Shown piece after piece: positions 19,197-28,860 of a DNA stretch of 64,000 nt (position 1 is the first letter of the stretch; each line of letters starts with the position of its first letter). Position numbers and translations under genes: made by a program. Source of the stretch: a gamma proteobacterium symbiont of Ctena orbiculata (GTDB lineage Bacteria > Pseudomonadota > Gammaproteobacteria > Chromatiales > Chromatiaceae); contig QBVD01000058.1 in the NCBI GenBank assembly GCA_003058525.1, forward strand, positions 1-64,000, written 5' to 3'. The notes beneath the pieces were generated by a model. It ran no database searches, was not told where the DNA came from, and worked only from the letters and a program-made list of their open reading frames with translations.

Positions 19197-19835
19197 ATGA
19201 ACCACCACCCTCGAAGTCACGGTTTTACTCTGCTGGAACTACTGATCGCCATAACGATCTTCGCCATTCTCGCGACATTCGTCTATTCGGGCCTGAAGGT
19301 CATCCTCGACACAGAACACCAGACCAGCCTGTACGGTCAACGCATCGCCAAGCTCCAACTCGGACTCAATCTGATGCAGCGGGATATTGAACAGTTAGTG
19401 GGTCGACCGGTGCGCGATCAATACGGTGATCAACAGCCTGCCCTGAAGAGTGGCGGTATATCCGGCATCCTGTTGGAGCTTACACGCGGGGGCTTTTCCA
19501 ATCCGATGCAGCTGTCACGCAGCAATCTTCAGCGTGTCGGCTACGTCCTGGAAGACAACACCCTCTTCCGTCTCACCTGGCCTACCCTGGATAGACCCCG
19601 GGAGAGTGAACCTCACCGACAAAAACTGATCGAAGAGATCTCGTCGCTGGAACTGGTCTTTTACGATAAGGCATTGCAGGAGAAGCGGGAATGGCCACCC
19701 CGGACAACCGGGGAGGCGGACGAGGATCCAAGCCTACTGCCGGTCTCTATCGAACTGAAGCTGGAACTCGAAGACTGGGGTACGATTCGGCGACTGTTCC
19801 GTGCGAAACAGCCAGTACCGGTTGAGAATGGGTAA
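19197..19835 (+). CDS. gspJ: Type II secretion minor pseudopilin GspJ
   Basis: The 212-residue protein carries HGFTLLELLIAITIFAIL with Glu at +5. The GspJ segment LNLMQRDIEQLVGRPVRD follows, then GGISGILLELTRGGFSNP and VGYVLEDNTLFRLTWP. Length is normal. It is one of the three tip pseudopilins, between gspI and gspK. Confidence 0.94.
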   Translation: MNHHPRSHGFTLLELLIAITIFAILATFVYSGLKVILDTEHQTSLYGQRIAKLQLGLNLMQRDIEQLVGRPVRDQYGDQQPALKSGGISGILLELTRGGFSNPMQLSRSNLQRVGYVLEDNTLFRLTWPTLDRPRESEPHRQKLIEEISSLELVFYDKALQEKREWPPRTTGEADEDPSLLPVSIELKLELEDWGTIRRLFRAKQPVPVENG

Positions 19836-19841
19836 GGTCAC

Positions 19842-20834
19842 ATGCCAGGTATAACCGCTTACAGATCGATGCATGAAAAAGGTGTTGCCCTGATCACCGC
19901 CATCATCGTCGTCTCGATAGCCTCCATCGCTGCCGTGGCCATGACCCATGAACTGCAGTTGAACATTCGCCGCAGCAGTAATATTTTCGCCGCCGACCAG
20001 GGCTATCTCTTTACCCTGGGCAGTGAAGCCTGGTCGCGGGGAATGTTGATCAGGGACCTAAACAATAATAAGCAGGATGGTAACTACGACGGTCTTGACG
20101 AAGACTGGGCCCAGGAACTTCCGCCAACCCCGGTCGAGGGCGGCCAGGTACAGGCGGTCACAACCGATCTGCAAGCCAGATTCAATCTCAACAATCTCTA
20201 TCTGAAGACGGACGCGAGCGATGAGGATAAGCAGTTAGTTGGTGAAAATTTGGCCCTTTTCCAGCGTCTTCTGGTGATTTTGGAGTTACCCGAGTCGATT
20301 GCACAAGCCACTGCTGACTGGTTGGATGAGGATGTCAAATCGCTCTACCCGGATGGTGCGGAAGATATGGAATATCTCAATTTGGATCCACCCTACCGTA
20401 CCGCCAACGGAGCTATGGCCAGCCCAACCGAACTGAGGCTCATCAAAGGCGTGGACCGAGAAGTGTATGAGAAGCTGACCCCCTATATCATAACCCTGCC
20501 GGAACAGACCAAAATCAATGTCAACACTGCCGATGCATTAATCATCCAGGCATTGGTTGAAAACCTGAACGAAGCAGATGCAGAGCAGTTGATCAGTGAA
20601 CGGGAAGATGACCCGTTCAAACAGCCAAGTGCATTTATCACGAGACTAAAAGCACTTTTGGATGAAAATAAAGTAAACTCTCAAAAAGTAACCTCGTTAA
20701 TCTCTGTTGAGAGCCAATATTTTCAAATGGAGACGGTGGTCCGAATGGAAAGCAGTAGCCAAAGATTAGTCAGTCAATTGTATAAGGGTGAGAAGGATGT
20801 TGTTGTCATTTCCCGGACCCTCGGAGCTTTCTAA
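19842..20834 (+). CDS. gspK: Type II secretion minor pseudopilin GspK
   Basis: The 330-residue protein has the unusual pseudopilin start KGVALITAIIVVSIASIAAVA, without Glu at +5, as is normal for GspK. The large alpha-helical insert domain shows LQARFNLNNL, QATADWLDEDVKS and KINVNTADALIIQAL (helix-hairpin-helix-like). It sits at the very tip of the pseudopilus. The gene shares its last base with the first base of gspL. Confidence 0.94.
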   Translation: MPGITAYRSMHEKGVALITAIIVVSIASIAAVAMTHELQLNIRRSSNIFAADQGYLFTLGSEAWSRGMLIRDLNNNKQDGNYDGLDEDWAQELPPTPVEGGQVQAVTTDLQARFNLNNLYLKTDASDEDKQLVGENLALFQRLLVILELPESIAQATADWLDEDVKSLYPDGAEDMEYLNLDPPYRTANGAMASPTELRLIKGVDREVYEKLTPYIITLPEQTKINVNTADALIIQALVENLNEADAEQLISEREDDPFKQPSAFITRLKALLDENKVNSQKVTSLISVESQYFQMETVVRMESSSQRLVSQLYKGEKDVVVISRTLGAF

Positions 20835-22063
20835 TGGCTGAACGCCTGGTAGTTCAGTGCCATGACAGCGACTGCAGCAAGGTCAGTTGGCTGCTCAAGG
20901 GCAGCGCCAATCCGCAACCGGCCGAAGGGACCCTGGCGGATGCGGCGAAATTGGCGAAGGGCCGACGAACCCTGGTTTTTATTCCCGCCACCGAACTGCT
21001 CATCACCGAGGTCCGGATCCCGACCAGAAACCGGCAGCGTCTCATTCAGGCGATACCATTCTCTCTTGAGAATGAATTGACCGAGGATGTCGATCAGCTC
21101 CATTTTGCCGCAGGCAACATCGACAGCGATGACATCACCCCTGTCCTAGTCATCGCCAGGCAGAGGCTGGACCACTGGCTGGAAACCCTCGAAACAGCGG
21201 GAATCGAACCTATCGCCATCTATGCCGATCTGCTCTCTCTACCCTATGAGAGCGGTGCCTGGACCCTCTTTCAGGACAGCCGGATTCTGAACGTCCGCAC
21301 CGATAGAGCAAAGGGTTTCAGCGCCGACGCCATCAACGGCGAGGCGATACTCAGGCTTGCCCTGCAGCAAGACAGCGAGCATCCGCCTGGCAAGATCGAT
21401 CTCTTTCAATCCCCTGATTCCCAGGACCTGATCGATATTAACCAGCTCGACGGCGACTATGAAATCAGTACCAAACGACTCGATACCCAGGCCGAGCTGA
21501 CCGCTCTGCTGGCCGATAATCTGATCGATAAACAGCAGATCAATCTGCTTCAGGGTGATTATCTGCGAGTCGACAAGTTGACGCTGCAATGGAAACGCTG
21601 GCTTCCCGCCGCCGTGCTGGCAGCGGTATTCATTGGTCTCACCCTGCTGATGAGCATCCAGCAATACCGCCACTACGAACAACAGAGTGCCGCACTCGAC
21701 CAACAGATCAGAGAGACCTTTCAGCAGGCCTTCCCGGAAGTAAAGCGCATCGTCGACCCGAAGGTACAGATGGAGCAGAAACTGAAGAGCCTGCGCCAAG
21801 GAGGTTCCGGCAGTTTCTTGCAATTCACCAGCCTCTTCGTACCTGCCGCTTCGGTCATCAAAAGCAGTCCAGACACCACGCTGGAAAGCATAAGTTTCCG
21901 GGATGGCAAACTCGATCTGCAATTAATCATCAAGGAGCTGCAGGCATTGGAGAATTTGAAACAGACTATCGAGGCCAAAAAACTCGCGGTTGAGATCCGC
22001 TCGGCCAATGCCACCGGCAACCAGGTCACTTCACATCTACGTATCAGTGGAGTGAATCCATGA
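20834..22063 (+). CDS. gspL: Type II secretion inner-membrane platform protein GspL
   Basis: The 409-residue protein has an actin-like cytoplasmic domain (residues 1-250; for example RTLVFIPATELLITEVRIPT and RLIQAIPFSLENEL). One transmembrane helix follows at about residues 256-276 (WLPAAVLAAVFIGLTLLMSI), then a periplasmic ferredoxin-like domain. GspL recruits the ATPase GspE to the membrane and pairs with GspM. It overlaps gspM by four bases. Confidence 0.93.
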   Translation: MAERLVVQCHDSDCSKVSWLLKGSANPQPAEGTLADAAKLAKGRRTLVFIPATELLITEVRIPTRNRQRLIQAIPFSLENELTEDVDQLHFAAGNIDSDDITPVLVIARQRLDHWLETLETAGIEPIAIYADLLSLPYESGAWTLFQDSRILNVRTDRAKGFSADAINGEAILRLALQQDSEHPPGKIDLFQSPDSQDLIDINQLDGDYEISTKRLDTQAELTALLADNLIDKQQINLLQGDYLRVDKLTLQWKRWLPAAVLAAVFIGLTLLMSIQQYRHYEQQSAALDQQIRETFQQAFPEVKRIVDPKVQMEQKLKSLRQGGSGSFLQFTSLFVPAASVIKSSPDTTLESISFRDGKLDLQLIIKELQALENLKQTIEAKKLAVEIRSANATGNQVTSHLRISGVNP

Positions 22064-22551
22064 AGGAGTGGTGGCAGTCAAAAACACCCCAGGAGCACAT
22101 GGCCCTGATCATAGGCGCCGCAGCCATCTTACTGCTGCTTGTCTATCTGCTGTTGTGGCGCCCGTTCAATCAGGCCCTGGACAAGAAGGCACTGCTGGTC
22201 GAGAGTCAACAGCTCACCCTGAACTGGATGCAGGACAACCTCGATCTGGTCAAAAACCTGCGTAGCCAACAGCGGGGAAAAAGTGCCGGCAGTAATGAGG
22301 CACTGCTCACCCTGGTTGATAGAACGGCAAAGAAAATCCGACTGAGACAACAGATCCAGCGCATTAAACCCCAGGGCGACAATGCCGTTCAGTTATGGAT
22401 CGAAGAGGCTTCATTCGACACCATCATCAAATGGCTGGGTCAGCTGACGCAAGCCCACGCCATCGAGATCGACTCCCTGACGATCGATAGACAAGACAAA
22501 CCGGGACTGGTCAATGCACGCCTGGTCCTGCAGCGGGAAGGGGGATCTTGA
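22060..22551 (+). CDS. gspM: Type II secretion inner-membrane protein GspM
   Basis: The 163-residue protein has a short cytoplasmic start, one transmembrane helix (ALIIGAAAILLLLVYLLLWRPF) and a periplasmic ferredoxin-like domain, as in GspM. It forms the assembly platform with GspL and GspF. The ATGA overlaps with gspL and gspN indicate coupled translation. Confidence 0.92.
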   Translation: MKEWWQSKTPQEHMALIIGAAAILLLLVYLLLWRPFNQALDKKALLVESQQLTLNWMQDNLDLVKNLRSQQRGKSAGSNEALLTLVDRTAKKIRLRQQIQRIKPQGDNAVQLWIEEASFDTIIKWLGQLTQAHAIEIDSLTIDRQDKPGLVNARLVLQREGGS

Positions 22552-23303
22552 TGCGCTGGTGGAGTTTTCTATTGATCGGCTTGGGTGGTTACCTGATTTT
22601 TCTGCTTGCGGGAATCCCGGCGCAACACATCATAGGCTGGGCACTGGCCGAGAACGGTAAACTGCCCTTCTCTTACGCAACCGTGAAAGGGAGCTTGTGG
22701 CGAGGTAAAATGGAAGCCATCAATTATCAGGGAATGCCCCTCGACAAGATTAAGTGGCGCTTCGCACCGAGCGGCCTGCTTCTCGGCAGGATCAGTTTCG
22801 AGCTTGAACTGCGGCACATGAATAACAAAGTCGATGCGAATGTAGCCCGCACCCTGGGTGGTTTCCAACTGAAGGATGTTGAAGGTCAGCTCCCGGCATC
22901 GATGATTACCGACATGGCGGACCTCAACCAGATCAGTGTTGAGGGTGATGTTGAACTCAATCTGAGTCATGTTGCCATCGAGACTGAACGCGTCACCTCG
23001 GCCGAAGGAGAGATCAAATGGCTTAATCCGGCTCTGCTTCGCCCCTTCAGCCTCAAGGAGGGCAATCTTAAAGCTGATGTGACAACTGACGATAACGGCA
23101 ATATCAAGATCAAGATCAATGACCTGGGCGGGGGCACCTCGGTGGATGGTGAACTGAGTCTCAGTAACGAAGGAAACTATAATCTGAACGGCGCGATCAA
23201 ACCTGGCGCGGGATCAGACCCCGGTTTGAGCAGCGCATTGAAGGCCGTTGCAAAAAGCCAACCCGACGGTAGTTATCGAATCAGTTTCAGCGGTAGTCTA
23301 TAG
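22548..23303 (+). CDS. gspN: Type II secretion protein GspN
   Basis: The 251-residue protein has an N-terminal membrane anchor (WWSFLLIGLGGYLIFLLAGI) and the GspN domain (LPFSYATVKGSLWRGKM, IKWRFAPSGLLLGRISFELE). GspN is optional in type II systems and its role is poorly defined. In this cluster, as in Xanthomonas-type systems, an N gene is present while a classical gspC is not visible, so GspN may take part in linking the inner membrane to the secretin. That last point is inference. Confidence 0.88.
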   Translation: MMRWWSFLLIGLGGYLIFLLAGIPAQHIIGWALAENGKLPFSYATVKGSLWRGKMEAINYQGMPLDKIKWRFAPSGLLLGRISFELELRHMNNKVDANVARTLGGFQLKDVEGQLPASMITDMADLNQISVEGDVELNLSHVAIETERVTSAEGEIKWLNPALLRPFSLKEGNLKADVTTDDNGNIKIKINDLGGGTSVDGELSLSNEGNYNLNGAIKPGAGSDPGLSSALKAVAKSQPDGSYRISFSGSL

Positions 23304-23373
23304 GTATTTTCTGTGATCGGGTGCAACTAACGAGGCTGATTCAGGCCTGTATGCCAACGCCCCATCATCTGCT

Positions 23374-23395
23374 AATATATAATGCATTATATATT
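23374..23395. promoter_or_regulatory. Perfect 22-bp AT-rich palindrome upstream of gspD
   Basis: The arm AATATATAATG (23374-23384) is followed directly by its exact reverse complement CATTATATATT (23385-23395). It lies in the 208-bp gap between gspN and gspD, the only sizeable gap in the secretion cluster. It could be an operator for a gspDEF promoter. The AT-rich half TATAAT also resembles a -10 box on both strands. No gene is supported in this gap. Confidence 0.5.
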
Positions 23396-23511
23396 TACCA
23401 TAAACCCATGATGAATAAAGATTTTCACCATCCACATCTGATCCTGCCCCAAATCACACACCCGCAGGTGCCGCGATTCGGGCGCGAGACTTCGATGGAA
23501 CCGATTCAACA

Positions 23512-25518
23512 ATGAGTATTTTGCCAACCCTTTTCATGGATAGACAGCACCCGCGCACCGGCCTGTTCTCACGCCTGGCCCTCATGCTGTGCACCGTCGC
23601 CCTGCTTAACCTTTCGTGGATCCCACTTGGCCATGCGGAACAGATTACCCTCAATCTGAACAATGCCGACATAGAGGCCCTGATCAAGACGGTCTCCGAA
23701 CACACCGGAAAGAACTTCGTCATCGATCCCAGAGTGAAGGGCAAAGTGACGGTCATCTCAGCCCACCCGATGGATCGCGATGAGTTCTATCAGGTGTTCC
23801 TCTCGATCCTCGAAGTGCATGGTTTCTCAACCATCCCCAGCGGCGATGTGATCAAGGTGGTCCCCGATGTGAAGGCCAAGCAGGGCGGGATCCCCACGGT
23901 CAACGCCCTCGGACAACTGCCCGGGGATCAGATCGTTACCCGCATTATCCAGGTCAAGAATGTCACTTCCGCGCAACTGGTGCCGATTTTACGGCCCCTG
24001 ATACCCCAGGAGGGCCATCTCGCCGCCTACCCGGACACCAATGTCCTGATCATCTCCGATCGCCGTCAGAATGTTGACCGGCTGATGAAGATCATTGATC
24101 AGATCGACAGGGTAAGCGACAGCTCGATCGAGGTGATCACGCTGCAGCATGCCTCCGCTTCCGAGGTGGTACGCATCCTCAACGGATTACAGGCCCCTGC
24201 GGCAAAGGGCAAGAAGAATGTTACCAAACTAGTCGCGGACGAACGTACCAACAGTGTGTTGATCAGCGGCGACCCGACGGCCAGATTACGAACGCGGGTA
24301 ATCATCGAACATCTGGATACCCCCTTCGACAACGAAGGCAACGCCCAAGTCATCTACCTAAAGTATGCCAACGCCACAGACCTGGTGCAGGTATTGACGG
24401 GTGTCAGTGAAAATCTGGACGAGGCCAAGCAGGGAGGCGGCAAAGCGGCGGCCAAGGGTAAACCCACACTGCCGATCAGCATCCAAGCCGATGACGCCGC
24501 GAATGCACTGATCATCACCGCACCGCCCGATCAATTCCGAGCTCTGCAGGCGATTATCCGTAAACTCGATATCCGCCGCGCCCAGGTCCTGGTGGAAGCG
24601 ATCATTGCCGAGGTCTCCTACGACAAGGCGAAACAGCTCGGTGTGCAATGGATCGTCGATGGCAGCCCGGATGACAAAGGCCCCATCGGCGTCATTAACC
24701 TGGGCTCGCCCAGGATATCGGACATCGCAACCTCAGCGGCCACCGGAACCGGGGTTTCGCTCGGCCCCGGCACCTCTCTAGGTTTTGGACGATTCAACAG
24801 TAACCGGATCAATTTCGCCGCCCTGATCCAGGCCCTGGAGAGTGATTCCACCTCCAACATTCTCTCCACACCGACGATCACCACCCTTGATAATCAGGAA
24901 GCTGAAATCGTAATCGGCCAGAATGTGCCCTTCATCACCGGATCTTACAGTTCGACCGGCGGTGTCAGCAACTCAGTCAATCCATTCCAGACCGTGCAGC
25001 GGGAGGACGTGGGCCTGACCCTCAAAGTAAAACCGCAGATCAACGAAGGCAACTCGATTCAACTGGAGATCGAACAGGAGATATCCAGCATCAACGCCTC
25101 CGCCAGTTCCGGCACCAGCGATATCGTCACCAACAAGCGGACCATCAAGACCGTGGTCATGGTGGACGATGGCAATACCATTGTGCTGGGCGGACTGATC
25201 GAGGAGGACCTACAACAGACCGAAGAGAAGGTGCCGGTGCTGGGCGACATACCCTTGCTGGGCGCACTGTTTCGCGCCAACAGGACAACCAAGATAAAAC
25301 GCAACCTGATGGTCTTCCTGCGTCCAGTGGTGATTCGCGATGACGCCATCAACACCCAGATCGCCAGCGACAAATACAACTTCTTCCGCGCCCAGCAGCT
25401 CAGGCTGAAGCAGGAGGGTGTTAATCTGATGTCGGATGAGGAGATGCCGGTCCTGCCGCCACGCTTCGGCACCCTCGCCCCGCCATTTGATGATGAAGAG
25501 CTGGAACCCGAACATTGA
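23512..25518 (+). CDS. gspD: Type II secretion secretin GspD
   Basis: The 668-residue outer-membrane channel has a signal peptide ending near GHAEQ at about residue 44. The N0 domain follows ([20 protein letters not shown]), then N1-N3 repeats. The secretin domain carries [13 protein letters not shown], the [14 protein letters not shown] region and [15 protein letters not shown] near the C-terminus. It is a dodecameric or larger ring through which folded proteins exit. The start at 23512 gives a plausible n-region, although an ATG 24 bases later is possible. It overlaps the region upstream of gspE by a few bases only. Confidence 0.96.
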   Translation: MSILPTLFMDRQHPRTGLFSRLALMLCTVALLNLSWIPLGHAEQITLNLNNADIEALIKTVSEHTGKNFVIDPRVKGKVTVISAHPMDRDEFYQVFLSILEVHGFSTIPSGDVIKVVPDVKAKQGGIPTVNALGQLPGDQIVTRIIQVKNVTSAQLVPILRPLIPQEGHLAAYPDTNVLIISDRRQNVDRLMKIIDQIDRVSDSSIEVITLQHASASEVVRILNGLQAPAAKGKKNVTKLVADERTNSVLISGDPTARLRTRVIIEHLDTPFDNEGNAQVIYLKYANATDLVQVLTGVSENLDEAKQGGGKAAAKGKPTLPISIQADDAANALIITAPPDQFRALQAIIRKLDIRRAQVLVEAIIAEVSYDKAKQLGVQWIVDGSPDDKGPIGVINLGSPRISDIATSAATGTGVSLGPGTSLGFGRFNSNRINFAALIQALESDSTSNILSTPTITTLDNQEAEIVIGQNVPFITGSYSSTGGVSNSVNPFQTVQREDVGLTLKVKPQINEGNSIQLEIEQEISSINASASSGTSDIVTNKRTIKTVVMVDDGNTIVLGGLIEEDLQQTEEKVPVLGDIPLLGALFRANRTTKIKRNLMVFLRPVVIRDDAINTQIASDKYNFFRAQQLRLKQEGVNLMSDEEMPVLPPRFGTLAPPFDDEELEPEH

Positions 25519-25535
25519 TCGGAGAGGAAAGAGGC

Positions 25536-27092
25536 ATGTCTGAGAACCTCACACCCTCATCGCAAATGGTCGACGAACTCGATGTTGAATCGGTACTGCT
25601 GGATGAGGCCACGCAGACACCGGTACAACTACCCTATGCCTTCGCCCGTCGCCATGGTGTCGTCATCGTCAAGGATGAAGAGCATGATGCGCTGAAGCTG
25701 GTACATAAACCAGGGGTCTCGCTAGGCGTGCTCAATGAGGTGCGCCGGCTCTTTTCCCAACCCTTGATCTATACCCAGGTCGATGAGGAGACGCTGGAGA
25801 AACAGCTTTCGCAGATCTATGAAGCGGGTTCGAAACAGTCCAGTCAGATCATGGAGACGATGGGTGACGACATCGATCTCGACAACGCGGCACGGGCACT
25901 GAACCAGCCTGAAGACCTGCTTGAGAGTGACGACGACGCCCCGATCATCAGACTGATCAACGCCCTGTTTACAGAAGCGATCAAGGAACAGGCCTCCGAC
26001 ATCCATATCGAACCCTACGAGAATCGCCTGGTCGTGCGTTTCCGTGTCGATGGCGTACTGCGTGAAGTCCTCACCCCGCCGCGTACCGTGTCGTCCTTTC
26101 TGGTCTCACGCATCAAGGTCATGGCCCAGCTCGATATTGCCGAAAAGCGCATCCCGCAGGATGGACGAATCTCCCTCAAGGTAGGCAACCGTCCGGTGGA
26201 CGTTCGTGTCTCCACACTCCCCTCCAGTTATGGCGAACGGGTGGTTCTGCGTCTGCTGGACAAGCAGGCGGGACGACTCGATCTGGAGCAACTCGGCATG
26301 GCGAAGGAACTCCTGCTGCAGGTCGATCCGGGCATCATCAAACGACCGCACGGCATCTTTCTGGTCACAGGCCCCACGGGCTCGGGTAAAACCACGACCC
26401 TGTATGCGGCCCTGAGCCGACTCAACACCCAGAGTCGCAATATCGTTACCGTGGAAGATCCCATCGAATATTACCTCGACGGCATCGGCCAGACTCAGGT
26501 TAACAACAAGGTCGATCTCACCTTCGCGCGCGGCTTACGCGCTATCTTGCGACAGGACCCGGATGTGGTGATGGTAGGTGAGATCCGAGACCTGGAAACC
26601 GCTCAGATCGCCGTGCAGGCCAGTCTGACCGGCCATCTGGTGATGTCGAGTCTGCATACCAATACCGCCATCGGCAGTATTACCCGTCTTCGCGACATGG
26701 GCGTAGAGCCCTTTCTGCTCTCATCCAGTCTGATCGGGGTACTTGCTCAGCGCCTGGTGCGCACCCTATGCCCGCACTGCAAGTCACCATATACGGCCAG
26801 TGAAGAGGAGCTGCAGATGTTGGAGCGTCCCACAACCGAGGAGGTTACGCTCTATACCTCAACGGGGTGCGAGAAGTGCCATAACCATGGCTATCTCGGC
26901 AGGACGGGTATCTATGAACTCATCACCATCGATGAGACATTGCGCAACCTGATCCACAAAGGCAGCGGCGAAATCGAAATGCTGGAGCATGCCAGAACCA
27001 TGAGCGAGAGTATCCGTCAGGATGGAATGAAGCGCGTACTCAGTGGCGATACCACGATCGACGAAATCATTCGCGTTACCCAGGAGGGTTGA
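25536..27092 (+). CDS. gspE: Type II secretion ATPase GspE
   Basis: The 518-residue product starts at the ATG at 25536, preceded by a purine-rich site (GGAGAGGAAAGAGG). Walker A is [17 protein letters not shown] at about residue 275, the Asp-box region [18 protein letters not shown] follows, and the His box is [16 protein letters not shown] tetracysteine zinc motif is present (CPHCK and CEKCH). It is the cytoplasmic hexameric motor that powers pseudopilus assembly through GspL. It lies 17 bases after gspD. Confidence 0.97.
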   Translation: MSENLTPSSQMVDELDVESVLLDEATQTPVQLPYAFARRHGVVIVKDEEHDALKLVHKPGVSLGVLNEVRRLFSQPLIYTQVDEETLEKQLSQIYEAGSKQSSQIMETMGDDIDLDNAARALNQPEDLLESDDDAPIIRLINALFTEAIKEQASDIHIEPYENRLVVRFRVDGVLREVLTPPRTVSSFLVSRIKVMAQLDIAEKRIPQDGRISLKVGNRPVDVRVSTLPSSYGERVVLRLLDKQAGRLDLEQLGMAKELLLQVDPGIIKRPHGIFLVTGPTGSGKTTTLYAALSRLNTQSRNIVTVEDPIEYYLDGIGQTQVNNKVDLTFARGLRAILRQDPDVVMVGEIRDLETAQIAVQASLTGHLVMSSLHTNTAIGSITRLRDMGVEPFLLSSSLIGVLAQRLVRTLCPHCKSPYTASEEELQMLERPTTEEVTLYTSTGCEKCHNHGYLGRTGIYELITIDETLRNLIHKGSGEIEMLEHARTMSESIRQDGMKRVLSGDTTIDEIIRVTQEG

Positions 27093-27098
27093 TCAACC

Positions 27099-28310
27099 TT
27101 GGACGCCTTTGAATACGTAGCACTCGACCCGACAGGGAAGGAGCGACGCGGCGTACTGGAGGGTGACAGCCCGAGACAGGTACGCCAGCAATTGCGCGAA
27201 TCAGGCCTCACACCACTGACCATCGATGTTGCAAGTGGCGCCACTCAGGAAAGAAAAAGCAGCCTCTTTCAACGCCATATCAATGCCATGGAGCTGGCAT
27301 TGATAACCCGCCAGATGGCAACCCTGCTGAGGTCCGGTCTGCCGTTGGAGCATGTGCTGAAGACAACCGCATCCCAGTCCGATAAGCGTCATGTGGAACG
27401 CACCCTGCTGGCCGTTAGAGCAAAGGTACTGGAGGGTCGTACCCTGGCGGATGGCCTGAGTGAATTCCCCAAGACCTTTCCCGAACTCTATATCAAGACC
27501 GTTTCGTCAGGTGAGCAATCGGGGCACCTCGAAGTGGTACTGGAACGCCTGGCCGACTATACGGAACAACGCCAGCAGATGCGTCAGAAGACCATCTTCG
27601 CCCTTTTCTATCCGGCACTGTTGACCATCGTCTCCTTTCTCATCGTGGTTGGCCTGCTGACCTATATCGTGCCTCAGGTAACGCGAGTGTTCGAAACCAT
27701 GCAGGCAGAACTTCCCTGGATCACCCGGGCACTGATGACCACCAGTGACGTCTTCCGTACCTACGGTATCCCTATCTTTGTACTGCTGTTGCTTCTCGGA
27801 CTCTTGTTCAGCTATCTGCTGAAAAAACCCGGCCCCAAACGCTGGTGGCACCGAATGATGTTACGCATCCCTTTGGTCGGTCGCCTGGTTCGTACCGCCA
27901 ATGCCGCCCGCTTTTCCCGCACCTTAAGCATCATGGCAGCCAGCAGCGTACCGATCTTGGATGCGATGCGTATCGCATCACAGGTATTGACCAATCTGCC
28001 CATGCGCAATGCCGTGGAGGAAGCCACCTCGCGGGTGCGGGAGGGCACCAGCCTCTACCGGGCCCTGGAAAAGACCGGCTACTTTCCACCCATGACCCTC
28101 AGCCTGCTGGCGAGTGGTGAATCGAGCGGTAACCTGGAAGGCATGCTGGAACGGTCGGCGGATATCCAGGAACGGGAGATCGAGACCCTGGTCTCGACCA
28201 TTCAAGGATTATTCGAACCGATACTTATCCTGGTGATGGGAGGTATTGTACTGGTTATCGTACTGGCCATACTGCTTCCTATCTTCGACCTCAATCAACT
28301 GGTAGGCTGA
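27099..28310 (+). CDS. gspF: Type II secretion inner-membrane protein GspF
   Basis: The 403-residue protein starts at TTG (27099), 6 bases after the gspE stop, with GGAGG upstream. It shows the two T2SF domains (ITRQMATLLRSGLPLEHVLK and RFSRTLSIMAASSVPILDAM) and three transmembrane helices (around residues 170, 220 and 375). GspF is the polytopic platform protein contacting GspE and GspL. Length and motifs are complete. Confidence 0.96.
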   Translation: MDAFEYVALDPTGKERRGVLEGDSPRQVRQQLRESGLTPLTIDVASGATQERKSSLFQRHINAMELALITRQMATLLRSGLPLEHVLKTTASQSDKRHVERTLLAVRAKVLEGRTLADGLSEFPKTFPELYIKTVSSGEQSGHLEVVLERLADYTEQRQQMRQKTIFALFYPALLTIVSFLIVVGLLTYIVPQVTRVFETMQAELPWITRALMTTSDVFRTYGIPIFVLLLLLGLLFSYLLKKPGPKRWWHRMMLRIPLVGRLVRTANAARFSRTLSIMAASSVPILDAMRIASQVLTNLPMRNAVEEATSRVREGTSLYRALEKTGYFPPMTLSLLASGESSGNLEGMLERSADIQEREIETLVSTIQGLFEPILILVMGGIVLVIVLAILLPIFDLNQLVG

Positions 28311-28314
28311 TGCC

Positions 28315-28665
28315 ATGAATATCCACCCACGACTGAAATTCACCCTTCTGTTACTCGGCATGCTGCCAGGTCTCATAGTCTTGAACGGTTGCAGCACCAC
28401 ACCCGACAGTGCGCAGATGGACGAAACCGCAGCGATTCTCAAAGAGGCGCACCGGGCCTATAACATCAAGGCTTATAAAAAGGTTTTCCAATTGATCTTC
28501 CCACTTGCCGCCGCCGGCAACGACAAGGCGCAATATGCCTTGGGTTACCTGTTCTACCACGGTTTAGGCGTAGAGAAGAGTGACCGCCAGGCCATGCATT
28601 GGATTCAGCAGGCGGCAGCGCAGGGCAACAAGAAAGCGCAGAGGGCGTTGATACCGAATAACTAA
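28315..28665 (+). CDS. Small Sel1-repeat lipoprotein
   Basis: The 116-residue protein has a lipoprotein signal (lipobox LNGC at about residue 25) and one or two Sel1-like repeats (DKAQYALGYLFYHGLGVEKS, QAMHWIQQAAAQGNKKAQ). It begins 4 bases after gspF, so it is probably cotranscribed with the secretion genes. Sel1 repeats mediate protein-protein contacts. A pilotin-like or accessory role in secretion is possible from position only; nothing in the sequence proves it. Confidence 0.8.
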   Translation: MNIHPRLKFTLLLLGMLPGLIVLNGCSTTPDSAQMDETAAILKEAHRAYNIKAYKKVFQLIFPLAAAGNDKAQYALGYLFYHGLGVEKSDRQAMHWIQQAAAQGNKKAQRALIPNN

Positions 28666-28677
28666 TAGGCCGATTGT

Positions 28678-28832
28678 GGTGCGGCAAGCCGCACCCTACG
28701 TTTCGATTACCCCGCTTCACTCACTCACAAGTGGAAAAACAGCATTTCCTCGTTCCCACGCTCCAGCGTGGGAATGCAGACCTCAGCGCGATAGGAAAAC
28801 TAGGTACGGATTCCCACGGAGGACCGTGGGAA
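28678..28832. repeat. Cluster of three palindromic dispersed repeats (copy B)
   Basis: The 195-bp gap between the secretion operon and hemN is filled with hairpins. The first is GGTGCGGCAAGCCGCACC (28678-28695), identical to the one at 5981. The second is TTCCCACGCT with AGCGTGGGAA (28753-28774). The third is TTCCCACGG with CCGTGGGAA (28811-28832). Elements of this sort are scattered between genes in many gammaproteobacteria. They lie between convergent 3' ends and could also help end transcription. Confidence 0.8.
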
Positions 28833-28860
28833 CCAGAATAACCAGAAACCAGGCTTTTCG

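Noticed and set aside
23321..23515. Open frame between gspN and gspD considered as a truncated gspC
   Set aside because: The translated sequence has no membrane helix, HR or PDZ features, no ribosome site, and is rich in His and Pro in an unstructured way. It is a chance frame.
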